Positions 33,384-41,232 of a DNA stretch of 64,000 nt are shown here, one piece after another. Within the stretch, counting starts at the first letter, position 1. Each line of letters begins with the position of its first letter. The position numbers were made by a program, and so were the translations under genes. The stretch is from Bog-950 sp035299425 (GTDB lineage: Bacteria; Bacteroidota; Bacteroidia; Chitinophagales; LD1): positions 1 through 64,000 of the forward strand of contig DATGWP010000227.1 of the NCBI GenBank assembly GCA_035299425.1, given 5' to 3'. The notes beneath the pieces are model-generated. The model saw nothing but the letters and a program-made list of their open reading frames with translations. It was not told the DNA's origin and did no database searches.

Positions 33384-34679
33384 TTACCAGAATTTAGTTC
33401 CGCCTATGCGGTTCAATTCTAATTTTGAGAGTAACAAATTGTATTCCAATTGTATTTTCCCCAATTGGGCATCCTGAAAATTGGTTTGAGCGGTCAGCAA
33501 CTCAAGGTTAGTAATAACCCCGCCGCGGTAGCGTGTGTTGGCTAAAGATACCGCCTCGTTGGCCTGCTCTACCTGCAACCCGTAATTCTTCAGCTTATTT
33601 TCAGTGGCAGCTACATCATTTTTAGCCTGGGCTATATCTTTGTTAAGGTTTAGTTTTTGGGCCTCCAGTGCGTAGGTGTTTGCCTGCAGATTTATCTTCG
33701 CAATTTTGGTTTGATAGTTAGGCCGCGCCGATGAAAAAATGGGAATATTTAGCCCCACCCCGGCGTTGTAATTAAACATCAACTTGTTAATGTCGGGCAC
33801 AAAACCATTGCGGTAACCTGCACTTGCATTAGCTACCAGCGAAGGCAGCCATCCGCGTTTAGCTATTTTAATATCCCAATTGGCCGTCTCCAGTTTATCG
33901 TTCAGCACTTTAATGTCGGGGTTATTATCGGCATTCACTGCGTCGGCCTTAAACAAGGCACCATCCGCATCTTTAGCGGTAATGTAATCGTAACCGGTGT
34001 TACCGGTTACCATATTCAGCAGGTCGTATTGTTTTTTTAGCTGTGTCTGCAAATCAATCAACCGGTTAAGCGAACTGTTTTTCTTTACCTGCGTGCTTAG
34101 CAAATCGAATTTAAGTGCATCGCCGTTTTTAATTTTATCGCCTATCAGCTTTTCGTTAGCCTCCAGCAGACTTATCTGTCCGTTCTGCACATCTATGCTC
34201 TTGTTTAAAAACACAATACCGAAGTAAACCTGCGCTACCTGGTAAGCAAGCGTGTTCTTTGCACTCTCCAGGTTATCTTTAGAGGTAGCTATTTCGCTCT
34301 TTGCCTTTTTTACAGTGGCGCCGGTGCGGCCAAAATCCCAAATAGGCTGCTGCACCTTTAATCCCAAATCGAAATTATTCTCGGGTATAAACTGAATAAC
34401 TTTGGTTTCGGTAGCGCTCACAGGAAATGTAATAGAGGGGGTAGGCTTGCCATACCGGTAACTGGCATCGCCGCTTATTACGGGCATATAAGCACCATAG
34501 GCCAAATCTCTGCGGGCTTCGCTTAAACCCACATACTCATTCGCTTCTTTCAGCTTGGGGTAATTCTCCATAGCCTTGCTTATAAGCTCGGTTAGCTGCG
34601 CCGGGGCCGGCACTGTTTGCGCACCGGCAAAAAGTATAGCACCGGTTAATATGGCTGCTGAAAATATTTTCTTAATCAT
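33384..34679 (-). CDS. TolC-family outer-membrane efflux protein
   Basis: The 431-residue protein has a signal peptide (ending LFAGAQ) and the coiled-coil hairpins of the outer membrane efflux family: LSEARRDLAYGAYMPVISG, then DLESAKNTLAYQVAQVYF, and later ANEAVSLANTRYRGGVITNL. It should form the trimeric exit duct of a tripartite pump. It lies 60 bp downstream of the inner-membrane transporter and its membrane-fusion partner on the same strand, giving a full EmrAB-TolC-like set. Confidence 0.92.
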   Translation of the reverse strand: MIKKIFSAAILTGAILFAGAQTVPAPAQLTELISKAMENYPKLKEANEYVGLSEARRDLAYGAYMPVISGDASYRYGKPTPSITFPVSATETKVIQFIPENNFDLGLKVQQPIWDFGRTGATVKKAKSEIATSKDNLESAKNTLAYQVAQVYFGIVFLNKSIDVQNGQISLLEANEKLIGDKIKNGDALKFDLLSTQVKKNSSLNRLIDLQTQLKKQYDLLNMVTGNTGYDYITAKDADGALFKADAVNADNNPDIKVLNDKLETANWDIKIAKRGWLPSLVANASAGYRNGFVPDINKLMFNYNAGVGLNIPIFSSARPNYQTKIAKINLQANTYALEAQKLNLNKDIAQAKNDVAATENKLKNYGLQVEQANEAVSLANTRYRGGVITNLELLTAQTNFQDAQLGKIQLEYNLLLSKLELNRIGGTKFW

Positions 34680-34711
34680 AACTATGAATTTATCGGCTGT
34701 TGTGCCTTTGT

Positions 34712-34742
34712 CTTAATACTCAATACTAAGTACTCACTACTA
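34712..34742 (-). repeat. Inverted copy of the AGTATTG-type dispersed repeat
   Basis: Read on the minus strand it is TAGTAGTGAGTACTTAGTAT followed by TGAGTATT, which matches the 28-bp core near 988-1031 with two changes. The copy covers the last base of the emrB-like stop codon, so the element sits exactly at the end of a gene. Confidence 0.7.
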
Positions 34743-36299
34743 ATGAGCGCTCTCACTTGCTATCTTCATCTCCTCTGCTGTCATTTTCTTATTTCTCAAT
34801 CCAAAAATTATTGGGAACACTGCCAGCACCGCCACGGTAGAAAACAAAAAAGCATCGGCATAGGTAAGCAGGTAGGCCTGCTTGCTCACGGTCAGGTCCA
34901 TTATCTGGTAAGCCTGCTGCTGTGCATTGGCAGTAACGGCCAGCTTTGAACCTACCCCTTGCAACAATGCTGTGTTCCGCTCTATAAAATTGGCCGAGTC
35001 GGCAGTTATGTTGGTTAGCAAATCGGTGCGGTGTACGGCAAAGCGGTTAGAGATATAAGTATTCATCAGTGCTATACCAAAGGCACCGCCCAGTTGGCGC
35101 ATCATATTATTAAGCGCCACACCCTGCGGTATATCGCGCGGTGAGAGGCCCACAACCGCCTGGTTGGTAAGCGTAACAGCCATCATAGATATACCGGCAG
35201 TGCGCACCATCAATGGCAAAAAGAAATCGTCCATGCTGGCATTCATGTTGGTTAACCGGTACAGCATCCAGCCGTAAACCATAATCAGTATAAAACCAAT
35301 AGTGATAAAAATTTTAGGCGAATCGCCTGCCTGTAAACGCTTACCCACAATAGGCATTACAAGTATGGATGCCAGCGCACTGGGCATTAGCGACATACCC
35401 ACCATAGTTGGCGTGTAACCCAATACGCGCTGCAACAATTGCGGGTATACAAATACCGATGTAAACAACGCGAAGCCCGACACGAAAGTAAGCAACGTAG
35501 TAAGCGTAAGGTTAGGGTCTTTAAACAGCCGCACATTCACCACCGGCTCATCTTCGTTCAATTCCCAAATTATAAACCCTATTACCGAAAGCACGGTAAT
35601 GGCTCCGAAAATCTGTATGCTTCTATCGGCAAACCAATCGTTGGCATCGCCCCGCTCCAATACATATTGCAGGGAACCCACACCTGCTGCTAGCAGCATT
35701 ATACCAATCCAGTCAATATTTGGTTTGGTAGTGTGATGCACCGAGTCTTCTACAAAGAAATAGGTAAGCGTAACAGCCAAAATACCGAACGGGATATTGA
35801 TGTTGAATATCAGCGGCCAGGCATAGTGGTCTATTATTATTCCACCTACTACCGGTCCTAAAGTAGGGCCCATTACAATGCCAATACCAAACATGGCCGA
35901 AGCCATACCACGCTGTTTTACTTCAAATGAATCGAATAAAATACTCTGCGAAGTAGATAACAACGCACCACCGCCTATACCCTGCACAAAACGCCAGAAC
36001 ACGAGTTCCCACAGGCTGCTGCTACTGCCGCATAGTATAGATGCCAGTGTAAACAGCACAATAGAATACAGGTAGTAGTTTTTTCGGCCGAAGTATTGCG
36101 CCAGGAAGCCGGTCATGGGTATTATAATTACATTGGCAATAGCGTATGCCGTAATTACCCAGCTGGCATCTTCGATAGTAGCACCCAGGTTACCGGCTAT
36201 GTTCAGTAACGCCACGTTTACTATAGACGTGTCTATCAGCTCCATGATGGCCGCCGATATGGTAGTGAATACAATAATTATTTTAGCGAAGCTCTTCAT
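34740..36299 (-). CDS. emrB: DHA2-family (EmrB/QacA) multidrug efflux transporter
   Basis: The 519-residue transporter has 14 TM segments. DHA2 motifs are visible: MELIDTSIVNVALLNI (D1), WVITAYAIANVIIIP, the GFLAQYFGRKNYYL loop (motif A), and the QGIGGGALLSTSQS helix. These antiporters use protons to export drugs or bile-type compounds at the inner membrane. Partner genes are a membrane-fusion protein (15 bp upstream) and a TolC-type duct (downstream). A divergent MarR gene likely controls all three. Confidence 0.92.
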   Translation of the reverse strand: MKSFAKIIIVFTTISAAIMELIDTSIVNVALLNIAGNLGATIEDASWVITAYAIANVIIIPMTGFLAQYFGRKNYYLYSIVLFTLASILCGSSSSLWELVFWRFVQGIGGGALLSTSQSILFDSFEVKQRGMASAMFGIGIVMGPTLGPVVGGIIIDHYAWPLIFNINIPFGILAVTLTYFFVEDSVHHTTKPNIDWIGIMLLAAGVGSLQYVLERGDANDWFADRSIQIFGAITVLSVIGFIIWELNEDEPVVNVRLFKDPNLTLTTLLTFVSGFALFTSVFVYPQLLQRVLGYTPTMVGMSLMPSALASILVMPIVGKRLQAGDSPKIFITIGFILIMVYGWMLYRLTNMNASMDDFFLPLMVRTAGISMMAVTLTNQAVVGLSPRDIPQGVALNNMMRQLGGAFGIALMNTYISNRFAVHRTDLLTNITADSANFIERNTALLQGVGSKLAVTANAQQQAYQIMDLTVSKQAYLLTYADAFLFSTVAVLAVFPIIFGLRNKKMTAEEMKIASESAH

Positions 36300-36314
36300 G
36301 CTCTGTCTGGCTGT

Positions 36315-37346
36315 TTAGTAAGCTATAGCAACCTCTACACTCATGCCAGCACGCAGCATACTTTTATACTTATCTAAATCCTCTATTTCAATTTTTACCG
36401 GTATACGTTGCGTAACTTTTACAAAGTTACCGGTAGCATTATCGGGCGGCAGCAGGCTGAACTTGGCACCGGTGGCATCGCTAACCGAAACTATTTTGCC
36501 TTTCAATGGCTGATCTTTAAAAGCATCCAGTTTCACCTCTACTTCCTGGCCTAACTTCACATGCTCCAGTTGTGTTTCTTTAAAGTTTGCCACTACCCAA
36601 AAATCGTTATCATTAATAATGGTAAACAAGGGTGTGCCTGCCTGCACAAACTGTCCCGCATCTATATTGCGGCGGCCTATCTTACCATCCGATGTAGAAT
36701 ATATTTTAGTATAGCTCAGTTTCAGTTTCTGCTGCTCTATGCGCGCTTTCTTCACGGCTATCTGCGCTTCTGCTTTTTTAAGTGTAGAGCTTGTTACGGC
36801 AGTGCGAGACTGGGCAACGGCTACATCATTTTTAGTAACCTCATACTGCCGGTTAGCTATATCCAGGTTGGCCTTGCTATCATCAAACTGCTTTTGGGTA
36901 ATAGCTCCGTCTTTAAACAGGTTTTGGTCGCGCTCAAAATCGTGCTGGGCTTTTTCCTTTCTGGCCTGCACTACATCTAAGTTAGATTTAGCCGATACAA
37001 CCGATGCGCCTGTATTGGTAATGTTGGCGCGGGCATTTTCTATATCCGTTTCGGCCTGTGCCAGGTCGGCTTCCATTTCTTCCAGTTGCAGGGCCAACTC
37101 GCTGTCGTCAATCTCCGCCAGCAAAGAATCCTTTTTTACCGTAGAATAATCTTCTACATGCAGTGTTTTTATATACCCCGCTACGCGCGGAAGAATAGGC
37201 ACAAAGCGGGCTTCTACCTGCGCATTATCGGTAGTTTCATGGTGCATGGCGTAGTTTATTTTTTTGAAGCCGAAAAAGCCCCCTACTATAATCAGCAGCG
37301 CTAACACTACCCGGGTAATAATGGTTTTGGTTGTTTCTTTTGACAT
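36315..37346 (-). CDS. emrA: EmrA/HlyD-type membrane fusion protein
   Basis: The 343-residue protein has one N-terminal TM anchor (about 9-27), a biotinyl-lipoyl-like half motif (VAGYIKTLHVEDYSTVKKDS), a long alpha-hairpin (residues ~85-200) and the second half (LSYTKIYSTSDGKIGRRNID), then a beta-barrel ending VEVAIAY. It links the inner-membrane transporter to the outer-membrane duct across the periplasm. It is the first gene of the efflux operon, so the operon order is emrA-emrB-tolC. Confidence 0.93.
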   Translation of the reverse strand: MSKETTKTIITRVVLALLIIVGGFFGFKKINYAMHHETTDNAQVEARFVPILPRVAGYIKTLHVEDYSTVKKDSLLAEIDDSELALQLEEMEADLAQAETDIENARANITNTGASVVSAKSNLDVVQARKEKAQHDFERDQNLFKDGAITQKQFDDSKANLDIANRQYEVTKNDVAVAQSRTAVTSSTLKKAEAQIAVKKARIEQQKLKLSYTKIYSTSDGKIGRRNIDAGQFVQAGTPLFTIINDNDFWVVANFKETQLEHVKLGQEVEVKLDAFKDQPLKGKIVSVSDATGAKFSLLPPDNATGNFVKVTQRIPVKIEIEDLDKYKSMLRAGMSVEVAIAY

Positions 37347-37366
37347 GAATTTCTGATTTGACGGTG

Positions 37367-37397
37367 CAATAGTAAACCAAGTTGACTAAATAGACAA
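37367..37397 (-). promoter_or_regulatory. Promoter of the emrA-emrB-tolC operon
   Basis: On the minus strand a TTG (37395-37397), 20 bp, then TACTATTG (37367-37374) fit TTG-N20-TAnnTTTG with one change in the -7 box. The -33 TTG lies inside the palindromic operator. Confidence 0.65.
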
Positions 37398-37413
37398 TAG
37401 GGTTGACTATTTA
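37387..37413. promoter_or_regulatory. Palindromic MarR operator shared by divergent promoters
   Basis: TAAATAGACAAT-agg-GTTGACTATTTA forms 12-bp arms with two imperfect pairs. Both divergent promoters place their -33 TTG within it: minus-strand TTG at 37395-37397 and plus-strand TTG at 37403-37405. Binding of the MarR dimer would block both. Confidence 0.65.
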
Positions 37414-37433
37414 TTTTTAAAATGCTACATTTG
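37403..37433 (+). promoter_or_regulatory. Promoter of the marR gene
   Basis: TTG (37403-37405), 20 bp, then TACATTTG (37426-37433) followed by C is an exact match to the Bacteroidota promoter form. The ATG lies 35 bp downstream. Confidence 0.75.
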
Positions 37434-37468
37434 CAACGTGAAACGGAGAAAATTAAATTTGGGACGAT

Positions 37469-37966
37469 ATGCTGGATAAGAAAACACAGAAGAAGCTGGA
37501 GGCACACCTGGCAGCGCGCAGACACAACATTACACGCGGGCTTTACATTGCACACAGGTATGTAAATGAGTGGGCGCTGAAACGCTGGAAAGAAGATGGC
37601 TGGGGCGATATACGCCCCGACCACCTGCGGCTTATCAGTATTATAAGTATGGAGCCGCTTAATATTAATGAGCTAAGCAAACGCGCCCGTGTAAGCAAGC
37701 AGGCTATGAGCAAAATGGTGGGCGACCTTATCTCCAAAGGTTTTATTGCCTTTGAAACCGACCCTAAAGATTCGCGCTCTAAAATCATCTCCATTACCAA
37801 AGAGGGTGTTGATTTTCTCAGCTATTTTGTGGGCTGCGCACAAGTAGTGAAGGCAGATTTTGAAAGCCTGATAGGCGCCAAAAAGACCGAACAACTAATA
37901 AGTATACTCGGTGATTTATCGGAGGGTATACTGGAGCGGGAGAAAAAAGGGCTGGAGGGGAAGTAA
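37469..37966 (+). CDS. MarR-family transcriptional regulator
   Basis: The 165-residue protein contains the MarR winged helix: LNINELSKRARVSKQAMSKM (recognition helix), VGDLISKGFIAFETDPKDSR with the wing, and IISITKEGVDF. It is divergent from the emrA-emrB-tolC operon and its operator lies in the shared 122-bp gap, so it very probably represses the pump and itself, as EmrR does. The ligand is unknown. Its stop is 2 bp from the stop of the convergent DinB-like gene. Confidence 0.92.
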   Translation: MLDKKTQKKLEAHLAARRHNITRGLYIAHRYVNEWALKRWKEDGWGDIRPDHLRLISIISMEPLNINELSKRARVSKQAMSKMVGDLISKGFIAFETDPKDSRSKIISITKEGVDFLSYFVGCAQVVKADFESLIGAKKTEQLISILGDLSEGILEREKKGLEGK

Positions 37967-37968
37967 AG

Positions 37969-38499
37969 TTACTTAACCGCCGCCAGCGTTCTATCAATCT
38001 GCTTACGGTGGCGGTTAAAGTGCATGCCCAGAAACTCTACCATGTGGTGCAGATTCATTTTACCGGCCAGCGCATGTTTCCATAACTGGCTGTTTATTTC
38101 CTTATCATTCAGCTTGCTCAGTATGCTGTGCATTTGCTTACGGTTCTCGTTCCACCTCGCTTCCATTTGTGCTTTTGTCTGGTAGCCCGCCTTGGGAGCA
38201 ACCACCTCGGGTGCCGGGAACTTTATATTGAAGTTGAATACTACTTTTATCAATAGCCAGCGCCACTTCTGTTTAAAGCCCTCAGGCTTTGCGTTGGCTA
38301 CATCCTGCACTTTCTTTTGCAGATACTTAAGCGAATACTCCTCGGCGGTTAATACATGATCCACCACTTCCGCCACGCTCCAGGCCTGCTCAGATGGTTT
38401 TTTGTTCAGCAAATCATCCGGGTATTGTTTCAGTGTATCAAACAAAGCCTTGCGGTTAGCTTCCAGTTGGTTAAATCCTTTTTCTATCTGAGCGTTCAT
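37969..38499 (-). CDS. DinB superfamily protein
   Basis: The 176-residue protein has the four-helix DinB/YfiT plan: SEQAWSVAEVVDHVLTAEEY with the first metal-ligand His (DH), and HHMVEFLGMHFNRHRKQIDR with two further His at the C-terminus. The three-His set coordinates a divalent metal in related proteins. Biochemical role is unknown; some relatives are thiol transferases. It is convergent to the marR gene and upstream of nothing on its strand. Confidence 0.88.
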   Translation of the reverse strand: MNAQIEKGFNQLEANRKALFDTLKQYPDDLLNKKPSEQAWSVAEVVDHVLTAEEYSLKYLQKKVQDVANAKPEGFKQKWRWLLIKVVFNFNIKFPAPEVVAPKAGYQTKAQMEARWNENRKQMHSILSKLNDKEINSQLWKHALAGKMNLHHMVEFLGMHFNRHRKQIDRTLAAVK

Positions 38500-38562
38500 G
38501 GGGAGTGAATTTACCGTGAAGTAAAAGGTTCTTTATCTAACAAAGGTTGGGATAGCTTTAAA

Positions 38563-38595
38563 CAGAAATGCCACTTATGAAAAGTGGCATTTCTG
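38563..38595 (-). terminator. Rho-independent terminator after guaB
   Basis: CAGAAATGCCACT-tatgaaa-AGTGGCATTTCTG has a perfect 13-bp stem. It lies 33 bp downstream of the guaB stop on the minus strand. On the minus strand the stem is followed by TTTAAA only, so termination may be partial. The plus strand has five T after it. Confidence 0.75.
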
Positions 38596-38628
38596 TTTTT
38601 ACATTAGACTTCGGAAGTCTGTCTGACT

Positions 38629-40110
38629 TTACTTCCTCGAATAATTAGGGCTCTCTTTAGTAATCATTACATCGTGCGGGTGGCTCTCCTGCATACCGGC
38701 GTTGGTTATGCGCACAAACTGCGCCTCTTGTAATGCCTTGATATTTTTAGCACCACAGTAACCCATACCAGCACGTAAACCGCCTATAAACTGGTATAGC
38801 ACCTCAGATACTGCACCTTTAAACGGCACACGGCCTACAATGCCTTCGGGCACCAGTTTCTTTATATCGTCTTCCACATCCTGAAAATAGCGGTCTTTGC
38901 TTCCCTCCTGCATGGCTTCTACACTACCCATTCCACGGTACGATTTAAACTTTCGGCCTTCGTAGATGATAGTCTCGCCCGGGCTTTCGTCCGTTCCGGC
39001 AAAAATACCACCAGCCATTACCGTATCGGCGCCGGCAGCGATTGCTTTTACAATATCTCCGGTATAGCGTATACCACCATCGGCTATAATAGGAACTCCT
39101 GCTTTTTTACCGGCCTTGCTTGCTTCAAAAATGGCTGTTAACTGAGGGACACCTACACCTGCTACAATACGCGTTGTGCATATAGAGCCGGGGCCTACAC
39201 CCACCTTCACACCATCTACACCGGCATCTATCAGCGCCTTGGCGCCGGCAGCAGTGGCTACATTGCCCCCTACAATTTCTAAATGCTTGAAAGTCTGTTT
39301 CGCTTTCTTGATAGATTGTAACACACCACGGCTATGGCCATGGGCGGTATCAATACATATTACATCTACGGCTACATGTGCCAGTGCCTCTATACGCTCC
39401 AGCATGTCGCCGGTTACGCCTACAGCGGCGCCACACAGCAAGCGGCCAAACTTATCCTTAGTGCCATTTGGGTGGTTGCGCACTTTCAATATATCTTTAT
39501 AGGTAATAAGTCCTACCAGTTTACCGGCATTGTCAACCACGGGCAGTTTTTCAATCTTATATTTTTCAAGCGTTTTCTCCGCTTGTTTCATATCGGTTCC
39601 CTTAGGGGCGGTAATCAGTTTTTCTACCGTCATTATATCGGTCACCTTGCGCTTGGCATTTTTTTCAAAACGCAAGTCGCGGTTAGTGAGTATACCCACC
39701 AGTTTGCCCGCTTTATTTACAATAGGAATACCGCCAATCCGGTTTTCGCTCATTATACGGAGTGCCTGGCCTACCAGTGCATCTTCATCCAGCGTAATAG
39801 GGTCTATAATCATTCCGCTATCGGCGCGCTTTACTTTGCGCACCATTTCGGCCTGTTTCTCTATGCTCATGTTTTTGTGCAAAATGCCAATACCGCCTTC
39901 GCGCGCAATGGCTATAGCCAGTGCCGATTCGGTCACGGTATCCATAGCAGCCGAGATAAGAGGCACGTTAATACGGATGTTGCGGGTTAGCTGGGTACTG
40001 ATATCCACCTCGCGCGGGAGCACCTCAGAGTAAGCGGGAACCAGTAAAACATCATCGAAAGTAATTCCCTCAACAGAGAATTTATCAGCGGTAGAATTTT
40101 TGCTTGCCAT
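38629..40110 (-). CDS. guaB: Inosine-5'-monophosphate dehydrogenase
   Basis: The second ATG (MASKNSTADKF) gives 493 residues, the normal length; an in-frame ATG 57 bp upstream adds a basic extension. The core has FDDVLLVPAYSEVLP, the catalytic loop GPGSICTTR with the nucleophilic Cys, GGIRYTGDIVKAIAAGADTV and the flap GYCGAKNIKAL. Two CBS domains (about 95-215) are inserted (IGGIPIVNKAGKLVGILTNR then KLPVVDNAGKLVGLITYKD). It oxidises IMP to XMP with NAD+, the committed step to GTP. Confidence 0.98.
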   Translation of the reverse strand: MASKNSTADKFSVEGITFDDVLLVPAYSEVLPREVDISTQLTRNIRINVPLISAAMDTVTESALAIAIAREGGIGILHKNMSIEKQAEMVRKVKRADSGMIIDPITLDEDALVGQALRIMSENRIGGIPIVNKAGKLVGILTNRDLRFEKNAKRKVTDIMTVEKLITAPKGTDMKQAEKTLEKYKIEKLPVVDNAGKLVGLITYKDILKVRNHPNGTKDKFGRLLCGAAVGVTGDMLERIEALAHVAVDVICIDTAHGHSRGVLQSIKKAKQTFKHLEIVGGNVATAAGAKALIDAGVDGVKVGVGPGSICTTRIVAGVGVPQLTAIFEASKAGKKAGVPIIADGGIRYTGDIVKAIAAGADTVMAGGIFAGTDESPGETIIYEGRKFKSYRGMGSVEAMQEGSKDRYFQDVEDDIKKLVPEGIVGRVPFKGAVSEVLYQFIGGLRAGMGYCGAKNIKALQEAQFVRITNAGMQESHPHDVMITKESPNYSRK

Positions 40111-40190
40111 GCGCAAATATGACCAAACCTGCAAGGTTTCCAAAACCTGTTGCATTTTTTTAATCATCTTCGGGCCGCAAAATTGATTTT

Positions 40191-41147
40191 ATGAATAAGA
40201 AACTGAGCCTTTTAGCCATTCTGCTGCTGCTTATTTTTATGGTTCCGCTTACCATTTACCTGCTACAGCCCGATAGAATTATAAGCAAGGAGCGGGCAAA
40301 GAAGGAACTAAGCTCACCGGCCTCGCACTTTGTAACCTGGCGCAATGCCGAGGTACATTATACCGATGAGGGCAGCGGTATGCCGGTGCTGATGATACAT
40401 GGCTTTGGGGGGTCTTATACCAACTTTGACAAGTTGGCCAACTTAATGAAGGATAAATACCGTGTAATACGCATAGACCTGCCGGGGTTTGGTTTGTCCG
40501 ACTTTCCGGAAGTGAAGGAGGGCGAAAATTACCTGCAGGATTACCGCGATTACATCTCCTTTATTCTCGACACCCTGCACATAGACTCGGTATATGTAAT
40601 AGGCAACAGTATGGGCGGTGCCGCTACCTGGATGACAGCAATAGACCACCCCGAAAAAGTAAAGAAAATTGTATTGCTTGACCCGGCCGGTTACGACAGT
40701 GAAAAAATAGCAGGCAACCTGGTTATGTTCAAATTCAAATCGGTACGGCAGATGTTTAACAAGGGCATGCCTTTGTTTATGAGCTGGGGCGGAGCACAGC
40801 GCTCATACTTTAAAGATAGCCTGCTGGAAGAGGAGAGCGTAATACGCAACAATATGTTTACCAACCGCCAGGGCAATGTAGCACACATGCTAAACCTGGC
40901 TACCAGCAACCAGTTTCCCGATGAATCGCTTATTACAAAGGTGCCCTGCCCTACGCTTATTATCTGGGGTGTGCAGGATGAGATTATACCGGTAGCCCAC
41001 GCCGAGCGTTTTCATAAAGATATTAAAGGCAGTCAACTGGAATTGATAGACCAATGCGGCCATTGCCCTATGATGGAAGAACCGATGAAAACGAAGGAGT
41101 TGGTAGAAAGGTTTTTTGTGGCAAATGATACTACAGCGCACCAATAG
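40191..41147 (+). CDS. Membrane-anchored alpha/beta hydrolase
   Basis: The 318-residue protein has an N-terminal TM anchor (about 5-25). The alpha/beta-hydrolase fold is clear: the HGFGGSYTNFDKL oxyanion strand, the GNSMGG nucleophile elbow (Ser140), the acid in the VQDEIIPVAHAERF region and the catalytic His in DQCGHCPMMEEP. It is likely a periplasmic ester or lactone hydrolase. The substrate is unknown. It is divergent from guaB. Confidence 0.92.
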   Translation: MNKKLSLLAILLLLIFMVPLTIYLLQPDRIISKERAKKELSSPASHFVTWRNAEVHYTDEGSGMPVLMIHGFGGSYTNFDKLANLMKDKYRVIRIDLPGFGLSDFPEVKEGENYLQDYRDYISFILDTLHIDSVYVIGNSMGGAATWMTAIDHPEKVKKIVLLDPAGYDSEKIAGNLVMFKFKSVRQMFNKGMPLFMSWGGAQRSYFKDSLLEEESVIRNNMFTNRQGNVAHMLNLATSNQFPDESLITKVPCPTLIIWGVQDEIIPVAHAERFHKDIKGSQLELIDQCGHCPMMEEPMKTKELVERFFVANDTTAHQ

Positions 41148-41202
41148 CATTCTACCAGCGCTTAAATCACTGGCACCCTAATAAGCGAAGTATATCTTTT
41201 TG

Positions 41203-41222
41203 ATTGCGGACTGGAAGTCCGC
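41203..41222. repeat. Dispersed hairpin (GCGGACT-gga-AGTCCGC)
   Basis: The 20-bp string ATTGCGGACTGGAAGTCCGC occurs again, exactly, at 50686-50705. It lies 10 bp from the T9SS-cargo stop codon. Confidence 0.7.
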
Positions 41223-41232
41223 TAACAGCCTT

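Noticed and set aside
39334..39990. 218-residue plus-strand frame in guaB
   Set aside because: Opposite-strand shadow of guaB.
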